Shown: positions 1-6,895, numbered from the stretch's first letter. The stretch is 41,003 nt of DNA from Dongia sedimenti (GCA_030715195.1 JAUYVI010000015.1:1-41003), one strand, 5' to 3'. Numbers and translations are program-made. The notes: generated by a model from the letters alone, not told the origin.

Positions 1-1469
1 GCCAGCACCTCCTGGCCGTCGGGGCGATAGCGGAAGGTCACGTGGTCGAAGGCGACCTTGCCGGAGATCCGGCCCGGGCTCGCCTTGTCCAGGCGATGCG
101 CCGGCTCGGCCGGGTTGTTGAGGATGTCGCCCAGCCGCTCGGCCGAGATCCGCACCTGCTGGAATTCCTGCCACTTCTGGGCGAGGCGCAGCACCGGCCC
201 ATGCACCTGATTGGCCAGCATGTTGAAGGCGACCAAGGCGCCCACGGTCAGATCGCCCTGCAGCACCGCCTTGGCCCCGAAGTAGAGGCAGAGCAGAATG
301 GTCGCCTTGTTGATGAGTGCCGCACTCTGCGAGGCGACGTTGCCGAGCCGGGTCACCCGGAAGGCCGAGGCGACGTAGCCGGCGAGCTGCTCCTCCCACT
401 TGCGCTGCATCCTAGGTTCGACCGCCAGCGCTTTCAGGGTCTCGATGCCGGTCACCGATTCCACCAGGAAGGCCTGGTTCTCGGCACCGCGGGCGAACTT
501 CTCGTCCAGGCGCCGGCGGAAGATCGGGGTCAAGAACAGCGACAGCGCCACATAGGCCGGGATCGCCGCCATCACGATCAGGGTCAAGGTCGGGCTGTAA
601 AGCCACATCACGGCGAGAAACACGCCGGTGAAGACCAGGTCGATCACCAAGGTCAGGGCATTGCCGGTGAGGAAGCTCCGGATGTTCTCCAGCTCCCGCA
701 CCCGCGCCACCGAATCGCCGACCCGCCGCGCCTGGAAATAGGCCAAGGGCAGCGCCAGCAGATGCCGGAACAGCTTGGCGCCGAGCTCCACATCCACCCG
801 GTTGGTGGTATGGGCGAAGATATAGGTGCGCAGGCCTCCGAGCAGCACCTCGAATACAGTTATCACCGCGAGGCCGATCACCAGTACGTCCAAGGTGGTG
901 AGACCGCGATGCACCAGAACCTTGTCGATGATCACCTGGAAGAACAGCGGCGAGACCAGGCCGAACAGCTGCAACGCGAAGGATGCGACCAGCACTTCCA
1001 CCAGGATTCGCTTGTACTTGAGGATCGCCGGCACGAACCAGGCTAGGTCGAACTTGCGCACCGCCTCGGTCAGGCTGGCGCGCTTGGCAATGAAGATCAG
1101 TTTCCCATTCCAGGCCGTCTCGAGCTCCGCCCGCGTCATCATGACGGGCCGGTTCTCGACCGGATCGTGGATCAGCGCCTTGTCTTCGGCGACCTTGGCG
1201 ACAATAAAAAAGCCGCCCTGCTTGTTGGCGGCGATGGCGGGAAGCGGCGACTTCGCGAGGCGGCTCCAGTTGGAGCCTACAACCCGGGCTTTTAAGCCCA
1301 ACTCCTTGGCTGTGCGCAGGATCTCCGTGGCTGAAATCCGTGCCGCGAGATTCCCGAAGCGATGCCGGAGCTGCGCCGGATCCGCCGGAACCCCGGTGAA
1401 CCGCAGCATCAGCACCAGACATAATAACCCGGTGTCGACGCCCTGCTCCCCAGCAGCGGCCACTTCCAT
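1..1469 (-). CDS. Type I secretion system permease/ATPase, HlyB type, N-terminal part (runs off left edge)
   Basis: The reading frame is open from an ATG at 1467-1469 to the left edge, about 489 codons. An in-frame stop lies shortly upstream of the ATG. The first ~135 residues resemble the peptidase C39-like domain of HlyB-type exporters (DTGLLCLVLML, then LRHRFG). The catalytic Cys of true C39 peptidases is Thr here, so this is a non-cleaving, substrate-docking C39-like domain. A six-helix ABC exporter membrane domain follows (for example FGLVSPLFFQVIIDKVLVH), and the visible part ends at the start of the nucleotide-binding domain (VAFDHVTFRYRPDGQEVL). The family exports unfolded RTX-like proteins across both membranes with an HlyD adaptor and a TolC-type pore. 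The ATPase motifs and any partner genes lie outside the window. Confidence 0.88.
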   Translation of the reverse strand, partial: MEVAAAGEQGVDTGLLCLVLMLRFTGVPADPAQLRHRFGNLAARISATEILRTAKELGLKARVVGSNWSRLAKSPLPAIAANKQGGFFIVAKVAEDKALIHDPVENRPVMMTRAELETAWNGKLIFIAKRASLTEAVRKFDLAWFVPAILKYKRILVEVLVASFALQLFGLVSPLFFQVIIDKVLVHRGLTTLDVLVIGLAVITVFEVLLGGLRTYIFAHTTNRVDVELGAKLFRHLLALPLAYFQARRVGDSVARVRELENIRSFLTGNALTLVIDLVFTGVFLAVMWLYSPTLTLIVMAAIPAYVALSLFLTPIFRRRLDEKFARGAENQAFLVESVTGIETLKALAVEPRMQRKWEEQLAGYVASAFRVTRLGNVASQSAALINKATILLCLYFGAKAVLQGDLTVGALVAFNMLANQVHGPVLRLAQKWQEFQQVRISAERLGDILNNPAEPAHRLDKASPGRISGKVAFDHVTFRYRPDGQEVL

Positions 1470-1704
1470 GCAACTACCCTGCCCACACCCCGAAACACCT
1501 CGGCACCCGAACCGCGATGTTTCACCGCCTCCAGTTGCACGCTAACTTCAGGTTGCAGTGCGCGTCAAAGGGCAAAACTGTGGCGAACCGCAATTCGTGT
1601 GGATAAGTGCGGCGTCTTTGATCCTGGTTCTCGCGGGGAAGAATTAAGTCTCAGCCTCATGGAGCGCCGGAGCATTTTTTGGCAAACAACGCCCGATCGA
1701 ACGA

Positions 1705-2079
1705 TCAGTTGGCCGGCTTGTACAGGGTGACATTCTCGCCGAGAAACGCGTTGTTGGCCTCGCGGACCTTGGCGGCGGCATCGTCGTAGAGAAGCGGCAG
1801 GAAGGCATAGCGCTTGCCGCGGGTAACCGGCAGCGCCTGGTGCAGAAGACCACCACAAGAGAAGACCACGGCCCCGCCCGCCGGCGGGTTGAAGAAACAG
1901 CGGCCGAACTCCGGAAACATCAACTCGCCGCCCTGATACTCGTCGCTGTTCAGATTCACCGTGACGGCGAAGCGGCGATGCGCGGTGCCCTTGGTGGTGT
2001 TGTCGCGATGCGCCTGAAAATGCTGATGGCCTACATCGCGCATCTGCCTGGCGCGGGCACAGTAATTCCGCCGTTCGTG
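1705..2079 (-). pseudogene. 2-oxoglutarate/Fe(II) oxygenase, C-terminal fragment
   Basis: This is the C-terminal half of a prolyl-4-hydroxylase-like dioxygenase. The iron ligands are visible: HRD in FQAHRDN, and the distal His in GGLLHQALPV. The 2-oxoglutarate-binding Arg follows in TRGKRYAFLPL. The GGELMFPEFG core strand, typical of the jelly-roll fold, is also present. The frame is open only to a TGA at 2080-2082, so the N-terminal half of the family (about 100 or more residues) is absent. An internal ATG at 2041-2043 would give 112 residues. The missing 5' part faces the equally truncated acetyltransferase on the other strand. Catalytic residues survive, but a complete fold is unlikely, so I call it a remnant. 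Confidence 0.7.
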
Positions 2080-2101
2080 TCAAATGCCGCCAAAGAGATG
2101 A

Positions 2102-2623
2102 CCTTTCGATCACCCTCCTGGTCCCCCGTCCTTCATCCGCCCGACCGGCGCCGAGGATGGCGAAGCCTTCGGCCGGATCGCGGACGATGCACTGCTCGAG
2201 TTCAATCCGCGGATGCCGACGCCATTCGATGCACAAGCTTGGATCGCTGAGCGCCTTGAGCATGGCGCGCCGCGCATCGGTCACACGGTCATGCGCAAGG
2301 CGGATTCGGCGGTGATCGGCTATGTCCAGGTCGAGCCCACCCCGGTCTCAGCCAAGGAGGTCTACAACGATGTCGGCTATTGGTTTGGCCGGGCGTTCTG
2401 GGGCCATGGGTTCGCGACTGAGGCAGTTCTGGCGCTGCTCGCCTACCTCGACCAGCCAGGTGCATGGCCGGCCTTCGCCAACGTAGACTTGCGGAACACG
2501 AAATCCATGCGAGTGCTGGAGAGGGCGGGCTTCACTCGGCGTGATCACGGCCCGACGCAGGGAAGAGATGGGTTCGTCTGGTACCGATGGCTGGCGCGAA
2601 AGCCTGCCGTCGTCAGTTTCTGA
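2102..2623 (+). pseudogene. GNAT family N-acetyltransferase, RimJ/RimL-like, 5' end lost
   Basis: The frame encodes a GNAT fold from the first strand (FIRPTGAEDGEAFGRIADDA) through YWFGRAFWGHGFATEAV, the acetyl-CoA pyrophosphate loop of RimJ-like enzymes, to NTKSMRVLERAGF. It is open from 2102, after an in-frame TGA at 2099-2101, but has no ATG or GTG before 2213. A start at 2213 would remove strand 1. An ATG at 2098 lies in another frame and could join this one by a single slip in the CCCCC run near 2121-2125, so a frameshift is an alternative to truncation. The substrate cannot be deduced. It converges on the first gene of the mobile element. Confidence 0.65.
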
Positions 2624-2636
2624 TCATCAGCCGTGG

Positions 2637-2930
2637 CTATGGCCTCTTCCGCGGCGGTTTAGTGATTCCGCGGACGCGCAAGAGCCATTCGTTCTCCTGC
2701 TCGTCTGGATCTTCTGGGTCATCCAGCCCATGCATGTCGTTGAGCGCCTCATCGAGCCGGCGTCGGTGCCACCGGACGAGCCTAGTACCTCCGATCTTGC
2801 GGCCTGGCGGCAGCTGGCCCTTCTTCACCATGGCAAGGAACTGCGACAGGGATAGGTCGCAATAGCGAGATGCAAGCACATCGCTCATCTGTGCGGGCCA
2901 GGCGTCGGGAATGCGGTCGATCTTGGACAT
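2637..2930 (-). CDS. Putative AlpA/excisionase-like DNA-binding protein
   Basis: A 97-residue protein. Residues 20-60 (RYCDLSLSQFLAMVKKGQLPPGRKIGGTRLVRW) look like the winged helix-turn-helix of AlpA/MerR-like excisionases and phage regulators: a helix, then a GxLPPGxKxGGxRxxRW wing. The acidic tail (DDPEDPDEQENE) has no recognised domain. It is the outermost gene at the left end of the element, a usual place for an excisionase or integration regulator. The palindrome at 2963-2979 lies just upstream of its start, which suggests an operator. It could equally be a repressor-type regulator. Confidence 0.6.
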   Translation of the reverse strand: MSKIDRIPDAWPAQMSDVLASRYCDLSLSQFLAMVKKGQLPPGRKIGGTRLVRWHRRRLDEALNDMHGLDDPEDPDEQENEWLLRVRGITKPPRKRP

Positions 2931-2962
2931 CCGAAGCTCGCGTGAGGCCGGTCGGCAGCGTT

Positions 2963-2979
2963 TCCGACATTGTGTCGGA
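2963..2979. promoter_or_regulatory. Perfect palindrome, putative operator
   Basis: TCCGACA-TTG-TGTCGGA is a perfect 7-bp inverted repeat with a 3-bp centre, 33 bp upstream of the start of the 2637-2930 gene. The position and symmetry suit the operator of a dimeric HTH regulator. I cannot tell which protein binds it. Confidence 0.45.
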
Positions 2980-2989
2980 TGTTCAATGC

Positions 2990-3049
2990 GGCGCCGGACC
3001 TTAACAAAACTTAACAGGCAGCGTGTCAGGTTTTGTCAGGTCCGGCGCC
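2990..3049. repeat. 60-bp composite inverted repeat with internal direct repeats
   Basis: The outer arms GGCGCCGGACCT (2990-3001) and AGGTCCGGCGCC (3038-3049) are perfect inverted repeats. Inside, the left half carries TTAACA twice (3001-3006, 3011-3016) and the right half TGTCAGG twice (3024-3030, 3034-3040), both spaced by 10 bp. Most of the inner sequence continues the inverted symmetry imperfectly. The site sits downstream of the 3072-3362 gene and upstream of the 2637-2930 gene. There is no terminal T-run, so it is not a canonical intrinsic terminator. A recombination or regulator binding site is more likely. Confidence 0.55.
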
Positions 3050-3071
3050 GTCAATTACCGTAGGATTCGGC

Positions 3072-3362
3072 TTAGGAAACGGGTCGTTGACTGCCCTTCT
3101 CCGCAGCGATCATCGCCGCGGTCTGACGCCTGGCGCTGATCCAGCGGCGCCGGCCTTCCTGCATGGCAGTGATCGATCTCGCCCTGGTCTCCGGCGTCTT
3201 TGGGCCAGTCGATAGTCCGCCATGGAAGCGACAGCGGCTGTTGCGCTCGGTCGCCGGCTTGCAGAGGCACGGCAGGCCGCGGCGGTTCTTCGCTCCACAT
3301 CGACCATCTACGTGGATGCCATCGCGCTGGAGCTCCAGCGCTAGGCCCCTGCTCATTCGCAT
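3072..3362 (-). CDS. HGG-STGP-type small phage protein with conserved Cys/His
   Basis: A 96-residue protein starting at ATG 3360-3362, preceded by AGGAGAG at suitable spacing. A longer frame upstream lacks such a site. The core RCGAKNRRGLPC, the later CRFHGGLSTGPKT, and the basic tail are typical of small phage and transposon-associated proteins with a CxxK...C...CxxHGG pattern, possibly a metal site. Their function is not established. It lies second from the left end of the element, between the composite repeat and a repeat-rich noncoding stretch. Confidence 0.65.
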   Translation of the reverse strand: MRMSRGLALELQRDGIHVDGRCGAKNRRGLPCLCKPATERNSRCRFHGGLSTGPKTPETRARSITAMQEGRRRWISARRQTAAMIAAEKGSQRPVS

Positions 3363-3478
3363 GTTGCTCTCTCCTTCTTCGTCTTTACGGGATATCGGAC
3401 CCCAACCCGCGCGAGGTCGCTCTGTAAAGGCTAGTAAATCCGGGCGGGGACCGAAGTGTAGTCGGGGCGACGGCCGGT

Positions 3479-3804
3479 CGAAGCCCATGGTTGCGGCTCA
3501 GGGCGTCGCCCCTGGGTCGCCCCAACCGCACCCTCTATCGAAGCTCATGCCGCGCGAGGTCAGGACGAGCGGTCTCGAGCGGTCGATCAGCGGTCGGGCG
3601 CCGGCAGCAACGAACCCCATGACGCGCGCGCACGCGTGGATCCGGTGCGAACCTGGCGCTAACTGCGTACCTCTCGCGCGAGGCCGTCGGGCCAACTTCG
3701 GTGCCAACTGCCAACCTTACGATCCTGGACCCAGGTTTCCAGTGGTCCGTCGAAGTCCATGACGCGCGCGCAGGAGATCCCCGTGGAAACCAGGCTGGAA
3801 ACCT
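3479..3804. repeat. Noncoding stretch with repeated CGAAGCYCATG motifs and an inverted repeat
   Basis: From 3363 to 3840 I see no convincing gene. Four related motifs occur: CGAAGCCCAT (3479), CGAAGCTCAT (3539), CGAACCCCAT (3611) and CGAAGTCCAT (3751). The last two extend to a shared CCATGACGCGCGCGCA (3617-3632 and 3757-3772). An inverted repeat AGGTTTCCAG (3733-3742) / CTGGAAACCT (3795-3804) follows. This may be a regulatory region or an iteron-like replication or partition site. The long minus-strand frame across it has shadow-like composition. Confidence 0.4.
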
Positions 3805-3840
3805 CTCGAACCAGGACCGGCTCTGCCGGGCATCATCGCT

Positions 3841-4041
3841 GTGATGCGCCGGTTCACGGAAGCTGTCCCCGGGCGCGTCTACTACACGCTCAGCGACAAG
3901 ACCTGCATCGAGCTCCTCGCCGATCTCAAGGCAGCGCTTGAGCCAGGCGCCGACGTGGTCGTGATCCGTGCCGACGATTACGCCTACTCCGGCAAGGCAC
4001 CATTCGCCACAGCCATCCGCCAGATCGGCGAAACAGCGTAG
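3841..4041 (+). CDS. Small hypothetical protein
   Basis: A frame of 66 codons from GTG 3841, or ATG 3844 as the next codon. No strong ribosome binding site is visible. The product (RFTEAVPGRVYYTLSDKTCI, LAALKAALEPG-like helix, VVVIRADDYAYSG) has a balanced composition and a plausible alternating strand/helix pattern, which argues for a real gene. I recognise no family. It lies just downstream of the repeat cluster and 79 bp before an HTH gene on the same strand, with which it may be co-transcribed. Confidence 0.4.
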   Translation: MMRRFTEAVPGRVYYTLSDKTCIELLADLKAALEPGADVVVIRADDYAYSGKAPFATAIRQIGETA

Positions 4042-4120
4042 CCGGGTCATCCAGGCGGATTTGCCTCCGGAAGCGCCTCGTTCACAAGGCCGGCAAGAAA
4101 CGACGCTGACAGGTGATTCC

Positions 4121-4423
4121 ATGAGACCTGATCCCCTCGGACAGAAACCATACTCTCCAGAGACCCTAGGAGAGCGGTGGGAGTGCTCGCCTCAGCACAT
4201 CCGGGATCTCTGCAGGACCGGACAACTCGCGTTTTTCAAGGTGGGTAGCCTGATCCGCATTGCCGCCCCGGTCGTTGAGGCCTTCGAGGCCAGCGTGATC
4301 GAGCCCGATCTACCCACTAAGCCTGATCCCGCCGCCAACGAGCGGCGAGAAGCTGCAGCGCGATCGGCTCGGCTCACTGCTCGCATTCATGAGCAGAAGT
4401 CGAAACGAGAGCGGGCGCCGTAA
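4121..4423 (+). CDS. Helix-turn-helix (excisionase family) DNA-binding protein
   Basis: A 100-residue protein from ATG 4121, with AGGTGA a few bases upstream. Residues 9-48 (YSPETLGERWECSPQHIRDL, then TGQLAFFKVGSLIRI) form the winged HTH of the MerR/excisionase (helix_turn_helix_17) family: helix, recognition helix, then a wing reading FKVGSLIRI. The C-terminus is a basic, charged helix (ERREAAARSARLTARIHEQK). Proteins of this type act as phage excisionases or local regulators. The element has several such proteins, so the specific role is open. Confidence 0.7.
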   Translation: MRPDPLGQKPYSPETLGERWECSPQHIRDLCRTGQLAFFKVGSLIRIAAPVVEAFEASVIEPDLPTKPDPAANERREAAARSARLTARIHEQKSKRERAP

Positions 4424-4430
4424 ATCGCTG

Positions 4431-4784
4431 TCACGCCATCTTGCCTGTCGATCCATGGAGCATTGGGGCCTTGCTGCCGACAGCGATGATCTCGTTGATC
4501 CAGGTCTGGTAGAGCTTGCGCTCCCTCTCCTCCGCCCGCAGCTGGGAGAACTGCAGCACGAGCACTGCCTTGAGCAGGGCGTCCGCTTCGTCATTAGGGA
4601 CCGCCTGCATTGCCTGCTTGTAGACGCTGACAGCGTTCATGTGGGCCAGGCGCTTGGCAGTCTCGTCGTTGCCGGCGGCCTTCTTTTCCGCCCGGAGGTT
4701 CTCGAAGAGGCTTTCCACCGCGGCGGCCACGTAGGAGTGCGGACGGCACCGGTCGATTAGAGGTTTCAGCTTGTTCATTCCCAT
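4431..4784 (-). CDS. Hypothetical alpha-helical protein
   Basis: About 117 residues from ATG 4782-4784, with AGAGGA upstream at about 9-nt spacing. A TTG at 4788-4790 is an alternative start. The sequence is almost wholly predicted helix (VAAAVESLFENLRAEKKAAG, DEADALLKAVLVLQFSQLRA, ERKLYQTWINEII) without a signal peptide or membrane segment. No family was recognised. It converges on the HTH gene at 4121-4423, with only a few bases between the two stops. Confidence 0.5.
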   Translation of the reverse strand: MGMNKLKPLIDRCRPHSYVAAAVESLFENLRAEKKAAGNDETAKRLAHMNAVSVYKQAMQAVPNDEADALLKAVLVLQFSQLRAEERERKLYQTWINEIIAVGSKAPMLHGSTGKMA

Positions 4785-4953
4785 CAGCAATGTCCTCTCA
4801 AGAGTTGGCGGCGCAGATTGCGCCAGCAGTGAAAGAGAAGGCCCGGCTACCTCTCGGCGGCCGGGCCTCGGTTACGTTGGTCAGATATTCAGCCGTCGTT
4901 CCTATTTGAGGTGAAAAATCGCACTCATCGCCCTCAAAGCCAGCGACGCGCAT

Positions 4954-5424
4954 TCATCGCCCGATCTCCGCAAGCCTGTGGAACTGAGCCGGAATTGAAC
5001 TGTAGTACTTCTTCGCCTGCTCCGCGGAACACGTGTGATAGTGATCGCCGGAGATGTGTTCGAACCGGGGCACCAGATGTTGCAATGCTCCACACAGGGC
5101 GATGGCGAGCCATTGCATCACGCGCTTTCCATCCGTGATATTGTCCGGGTCCGCACTGCTGCCGTCCAAGATCCCCATCAGGATCTGCATCTGGCGCGTC
5201 GCGCCCTCGAGGCTTGTTGCCGGTGTCGAAAGAATGAAGTGCTCCATAGAGTATGCTTGATCGGCGAGCAACCGCTCGAAGGCCTCGCTCTCGCCGGGCT
5301 CCACGTTGCCGACCGCGTCCATCAACCGGATGAACGTGGGATAGAGTTCCACGATCAGATCGGATGGATCATTCTGCGTCGTGCGGCTGCGGTCTTCTGC
5401 CTGAAACGTTGTGCCATCAGCCAT
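4954..5424 (-). CDS. Hypothetical protein
   Basis: A 156-residue protein from ATG 5422-5424, which has a strong AGGAGG at 7-nt spacing. The longer frame upstream (to 5577) is arginine and serine rich and lacks such a site. The product is acidic and helical (LIVELYPTFIRLMDAVGNVE, ESEAFERLLADQAYSMEHFI, RQMQILMGILDG) with a C-terminal CSAEQAKKYYSSIPAQFHRL. It has no export signal and no recognised domain. It is transcribed away from the XRE gene that follows to the right. Confidence 0.55.
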   Translation of the reverse strand: MADGTTFQAEDRSRTTQNDPSDLIVELYPTFIRLMDAVGNVEPGESEAFERLLADQAYSMEHFILSTPATSLEGATRQMQILMGILDGSSADPDNITDGKRVMQWLAIALCGALQHLVPRFEHISGDHYHTCSAEQAKKYYSSIPAQFHRLAEIGR

Positions 5425-5680
5425 GGAGCAACCTCCTGTTCGTTGCGATTTACGCGCCGCGCTATTGCGACGTGTGCGGCGAGAAGCGGCGACTCGGAAC
5501 GAAGGTTCAGCAGCCGATGAAAGATTCGGATGACCCTTGGATGCGATCGCTTTAGCGGTCATGTTTGGCGTAGCCATAGCCTTGCGCCTCCGGCGCTTGG
5601 TTGTGTGTTAGGGGCCGTCGGGTGTTTGCGCACTCGGCGGCTCCGCTCCTGGCGCCACACTGCCTGGCCAGGCATCAGGC

Positions 5681-5709
5681 TTGATTTGTTATTACTCTGC
5701 ATTTATAGT
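5681..5709 (+). promoter_or_regulatory. Sigma-70-like promoter of the XRE gene
   Basis: TTGATT (5681-5686), 17 bp, then TATAGT (5704-5709), in a locally AT-rich stretch that contrasts with its surroundings. The predicted leader to the ATG at 5752 is about 35 nt, and GGAG sits 6 nt before the start codon. Confidence 0.6.
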
Positions 5710-5746
5710 GCGGACTACTGGTTAAGTCAACACTTTTAATGCGGAG
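5695..5746. promoter_or_regulatory. Inverted repeat across the XRE promoter, putative autoregulatory operator
   Basis: CTCTGCATT (5695-5703) and AATGCGGAG (5738-5746) are inverted copies with one mismatch. The left half lies between the -35 and -10 hexamers. The right half covers the ribosome binding site of the XRE gene. This placement suits repression by its own product. Confidence 0.4.
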
Positions 5747-5751
5747 TTTCT

Positions 5752-6258
5752 ATGGCGCTCACATCTGAGCAGTGCCGTGCCGGTCGGGCGCTCTTGGGCT
5801 GGTCACAAGACCAGCTCGCGGAGCGCTCCGGCGCATCGAAACGATCAATCGCTGAGTTTGAGCGCAGCGCCGGAATCCCGTATCGCCGCACACTCCAAGA
5901 CCTCGAGGAGGCGCTCGAAGCTGCTGGCGTCCAGCTGATCCCCGAGAACGGCGGTGGTGCCGGCGTCCGCCTCAAGCGCGCCGTCGCGCGCATGGTGCGC
6001 AAGCGAGTGTCGCGCTTCGATCGCGTCGCCACGATAATGGTCGCCTATCGGAGCAAGGAGTTCCGCGTCACGATGCCGACCGATATCCTTGATGACATGG
6101 ATCGCACGAACCATCCGGATGATGCCGCGATGGAAAAGGCCGTGGAGCGCTATCAGAACCGCATTTTGATCCGCGCCGCGGGTGCGATCGAGGCCGGCCG
6201 AGCGGACGAGCGCGGCAATGTGGAACTCACCGCCGCCGACTTCCCAGAGGTGGGATGA
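5752..6258 (+). CDS. XRE-family helix-turn-helix transcriptional regulator
   Basis: A 168-residue protein. Residues 5-60 form a Cro/CI-type HTH (CRAGRALLGWSQDQLAERSG, SKRSIAEFERS, LQDLEEALEAAGVQLI), with the ALLGWSQDQLA pattern common in alphaproteobacterial XRE regulators. The C-terminal half (FRVTMPTDILDDMDRTNHPD and onward) is a separate domain that I do not recognise. ATG at 5752 has GGAG upstream and a good promoter at 5681-5709. It is a candidate master regulator of the element's left arm, because the genes on either side are transcribed away from it or converge on it. Confidence 0.8.
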   Translation: MALTSEQCRAGRALLGWSQDQLAERSGASKRSIAEFERSAGIPYRRTLQDLEEALEAAGVQLIPENGGGAGVRLKRAVARMVRKRVSRFDRVATIMVAYRSKEFRVTMPTDILDDMDRTNHPDDAAMEKAVERYQNRILIRAAGAIEAGRADERGNVELTAADFPEVG

Positions 6259-6273
6259 AGCGACGAGTGCTTG

Positions 6274-6501
6274 TTATTGCTCGACCGCAAGCGGTCCATG
6301 GAGGCGACGATAGATCATGCCCGCCGGCGGCTGTTTATTGTTGTCCGGTCGGCACTGGTACTTTGTGGGGTCTGTCGCATCGCGCGCATCTGTGTTCGCG
6401 GCAACTGCCCGGCGCGCCGTGTCCTCGTCCGGCGCCAGCACCCAATAGGCCTCACCGTCGTCCCAGTCGGTGCGTACCACGATGTAGTGTTGCTCGGTCA
6501 C
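6274..6501 (-). CDS. Small hypothetical protein, translationally coupled to the secreted protein
   Basis: 75 residues starting at a GTG (6499-6501) that overlaps the stop of the upstream gene as GTGA, so translation is probably coupled. The sequence (HYIVVRTDWDDGEAYWVLAP, DEDTARRAVAANTDA, then PPAGMIYRRLHGPL) is compact and soluble-looking with one Cys. No family was recognised. It faces the XRE gene in convergent orientation, 15 bp away. Its partner gene encodes an exported protein, so the two may act together. Confidence 0.5.
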   Translation of the reverse strand: MTEQHYIVVRTDWDDGEAYWVLAPDEDTARRAVAANTDARDATDPTKYQCRPDNNKQPPAGMIYRRLHGPLAVEQ

Positions 6502-6824
6502 TGGCTGATCTCATATTCGATCACCGGATCCTGATTGCGCGCAAAGATCACGCACTTTCTGCCGGGATTGTTTGCCTCGCACTGCTTGATGGCCTTCTGG
6601 CCCGCCAGGCTCGCATTCATGCATTCTGAGGTTTGACATCCGGCAGCAGCGGCGCCGGCGCCATCCTCGGTCACGGCATAAGCGCCCGAACCAACCGGGG
6701 TGACCCACGCCTTATAGGCCACAAAGTTGTCCCAGACTTGCTGAGTGATCGTCATCTTCCCGTCGGCCTGAGCCGCCGATCCGAACAGCACCGCGGCGAC
6801 CGCTGCCGCCAGAACGATACGCAT
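6498..6824 (-). CDS. Small secreted protein with signal peptide and Cys pairs
   Basis: 108 residues. The N-terminus (MRIVLAAAVAAVLFGSAAQA) is a clear Sec signal peptide with AxA-type cleavage near residue 20. The mature part has conserved-looking Cys (AGCQTSEC, then QKAIKQCEANNPGRKCVIFA) that could form two disulfides. This resembles the C-terminal unit of periplasmic DUF4189-like proteins, although that match is only by eye. The start is supported by GGAGGAAACCC before the ATG. An exported protein is unusual cargo in a phage-derived arm. It may alter the host surface or periplasm, but there is no direct evidence of function. Confidence 0.6.
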   Translation of the reverse strand: MRIVLAAAVAAVLFGSAAQADGKMTITQQVWDNFVAYKAWVTPVGSGAYAVTEDGAGAAAAGCQTSECMNASLAGQKAIKQCEANNPGRKCVIFARNQDPVIEYEISQ

Positions 6825-6895
6825 GGGTTTCCTCCGGCCCTTGGTCTCCCCTATAGGTTGCGCTACGCTGCCCTCTCGTCAAGGGGGAGGGGAAT

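Noticed and set aside
3535-4122. Long minus-strand reading frame of 195 codons
   Set aside because: Arg/Ala-rich shadow composition, no ribosome binding site, and it covers the repeat cluster and two better-supported plus-strand starts.
5040-5070. TTCGAACC-like sequence near the left arm as an att candidate
   Set aside because: The match does not extend into the rest of the tRNA-Glu 3' end and lies inside a coding gene.
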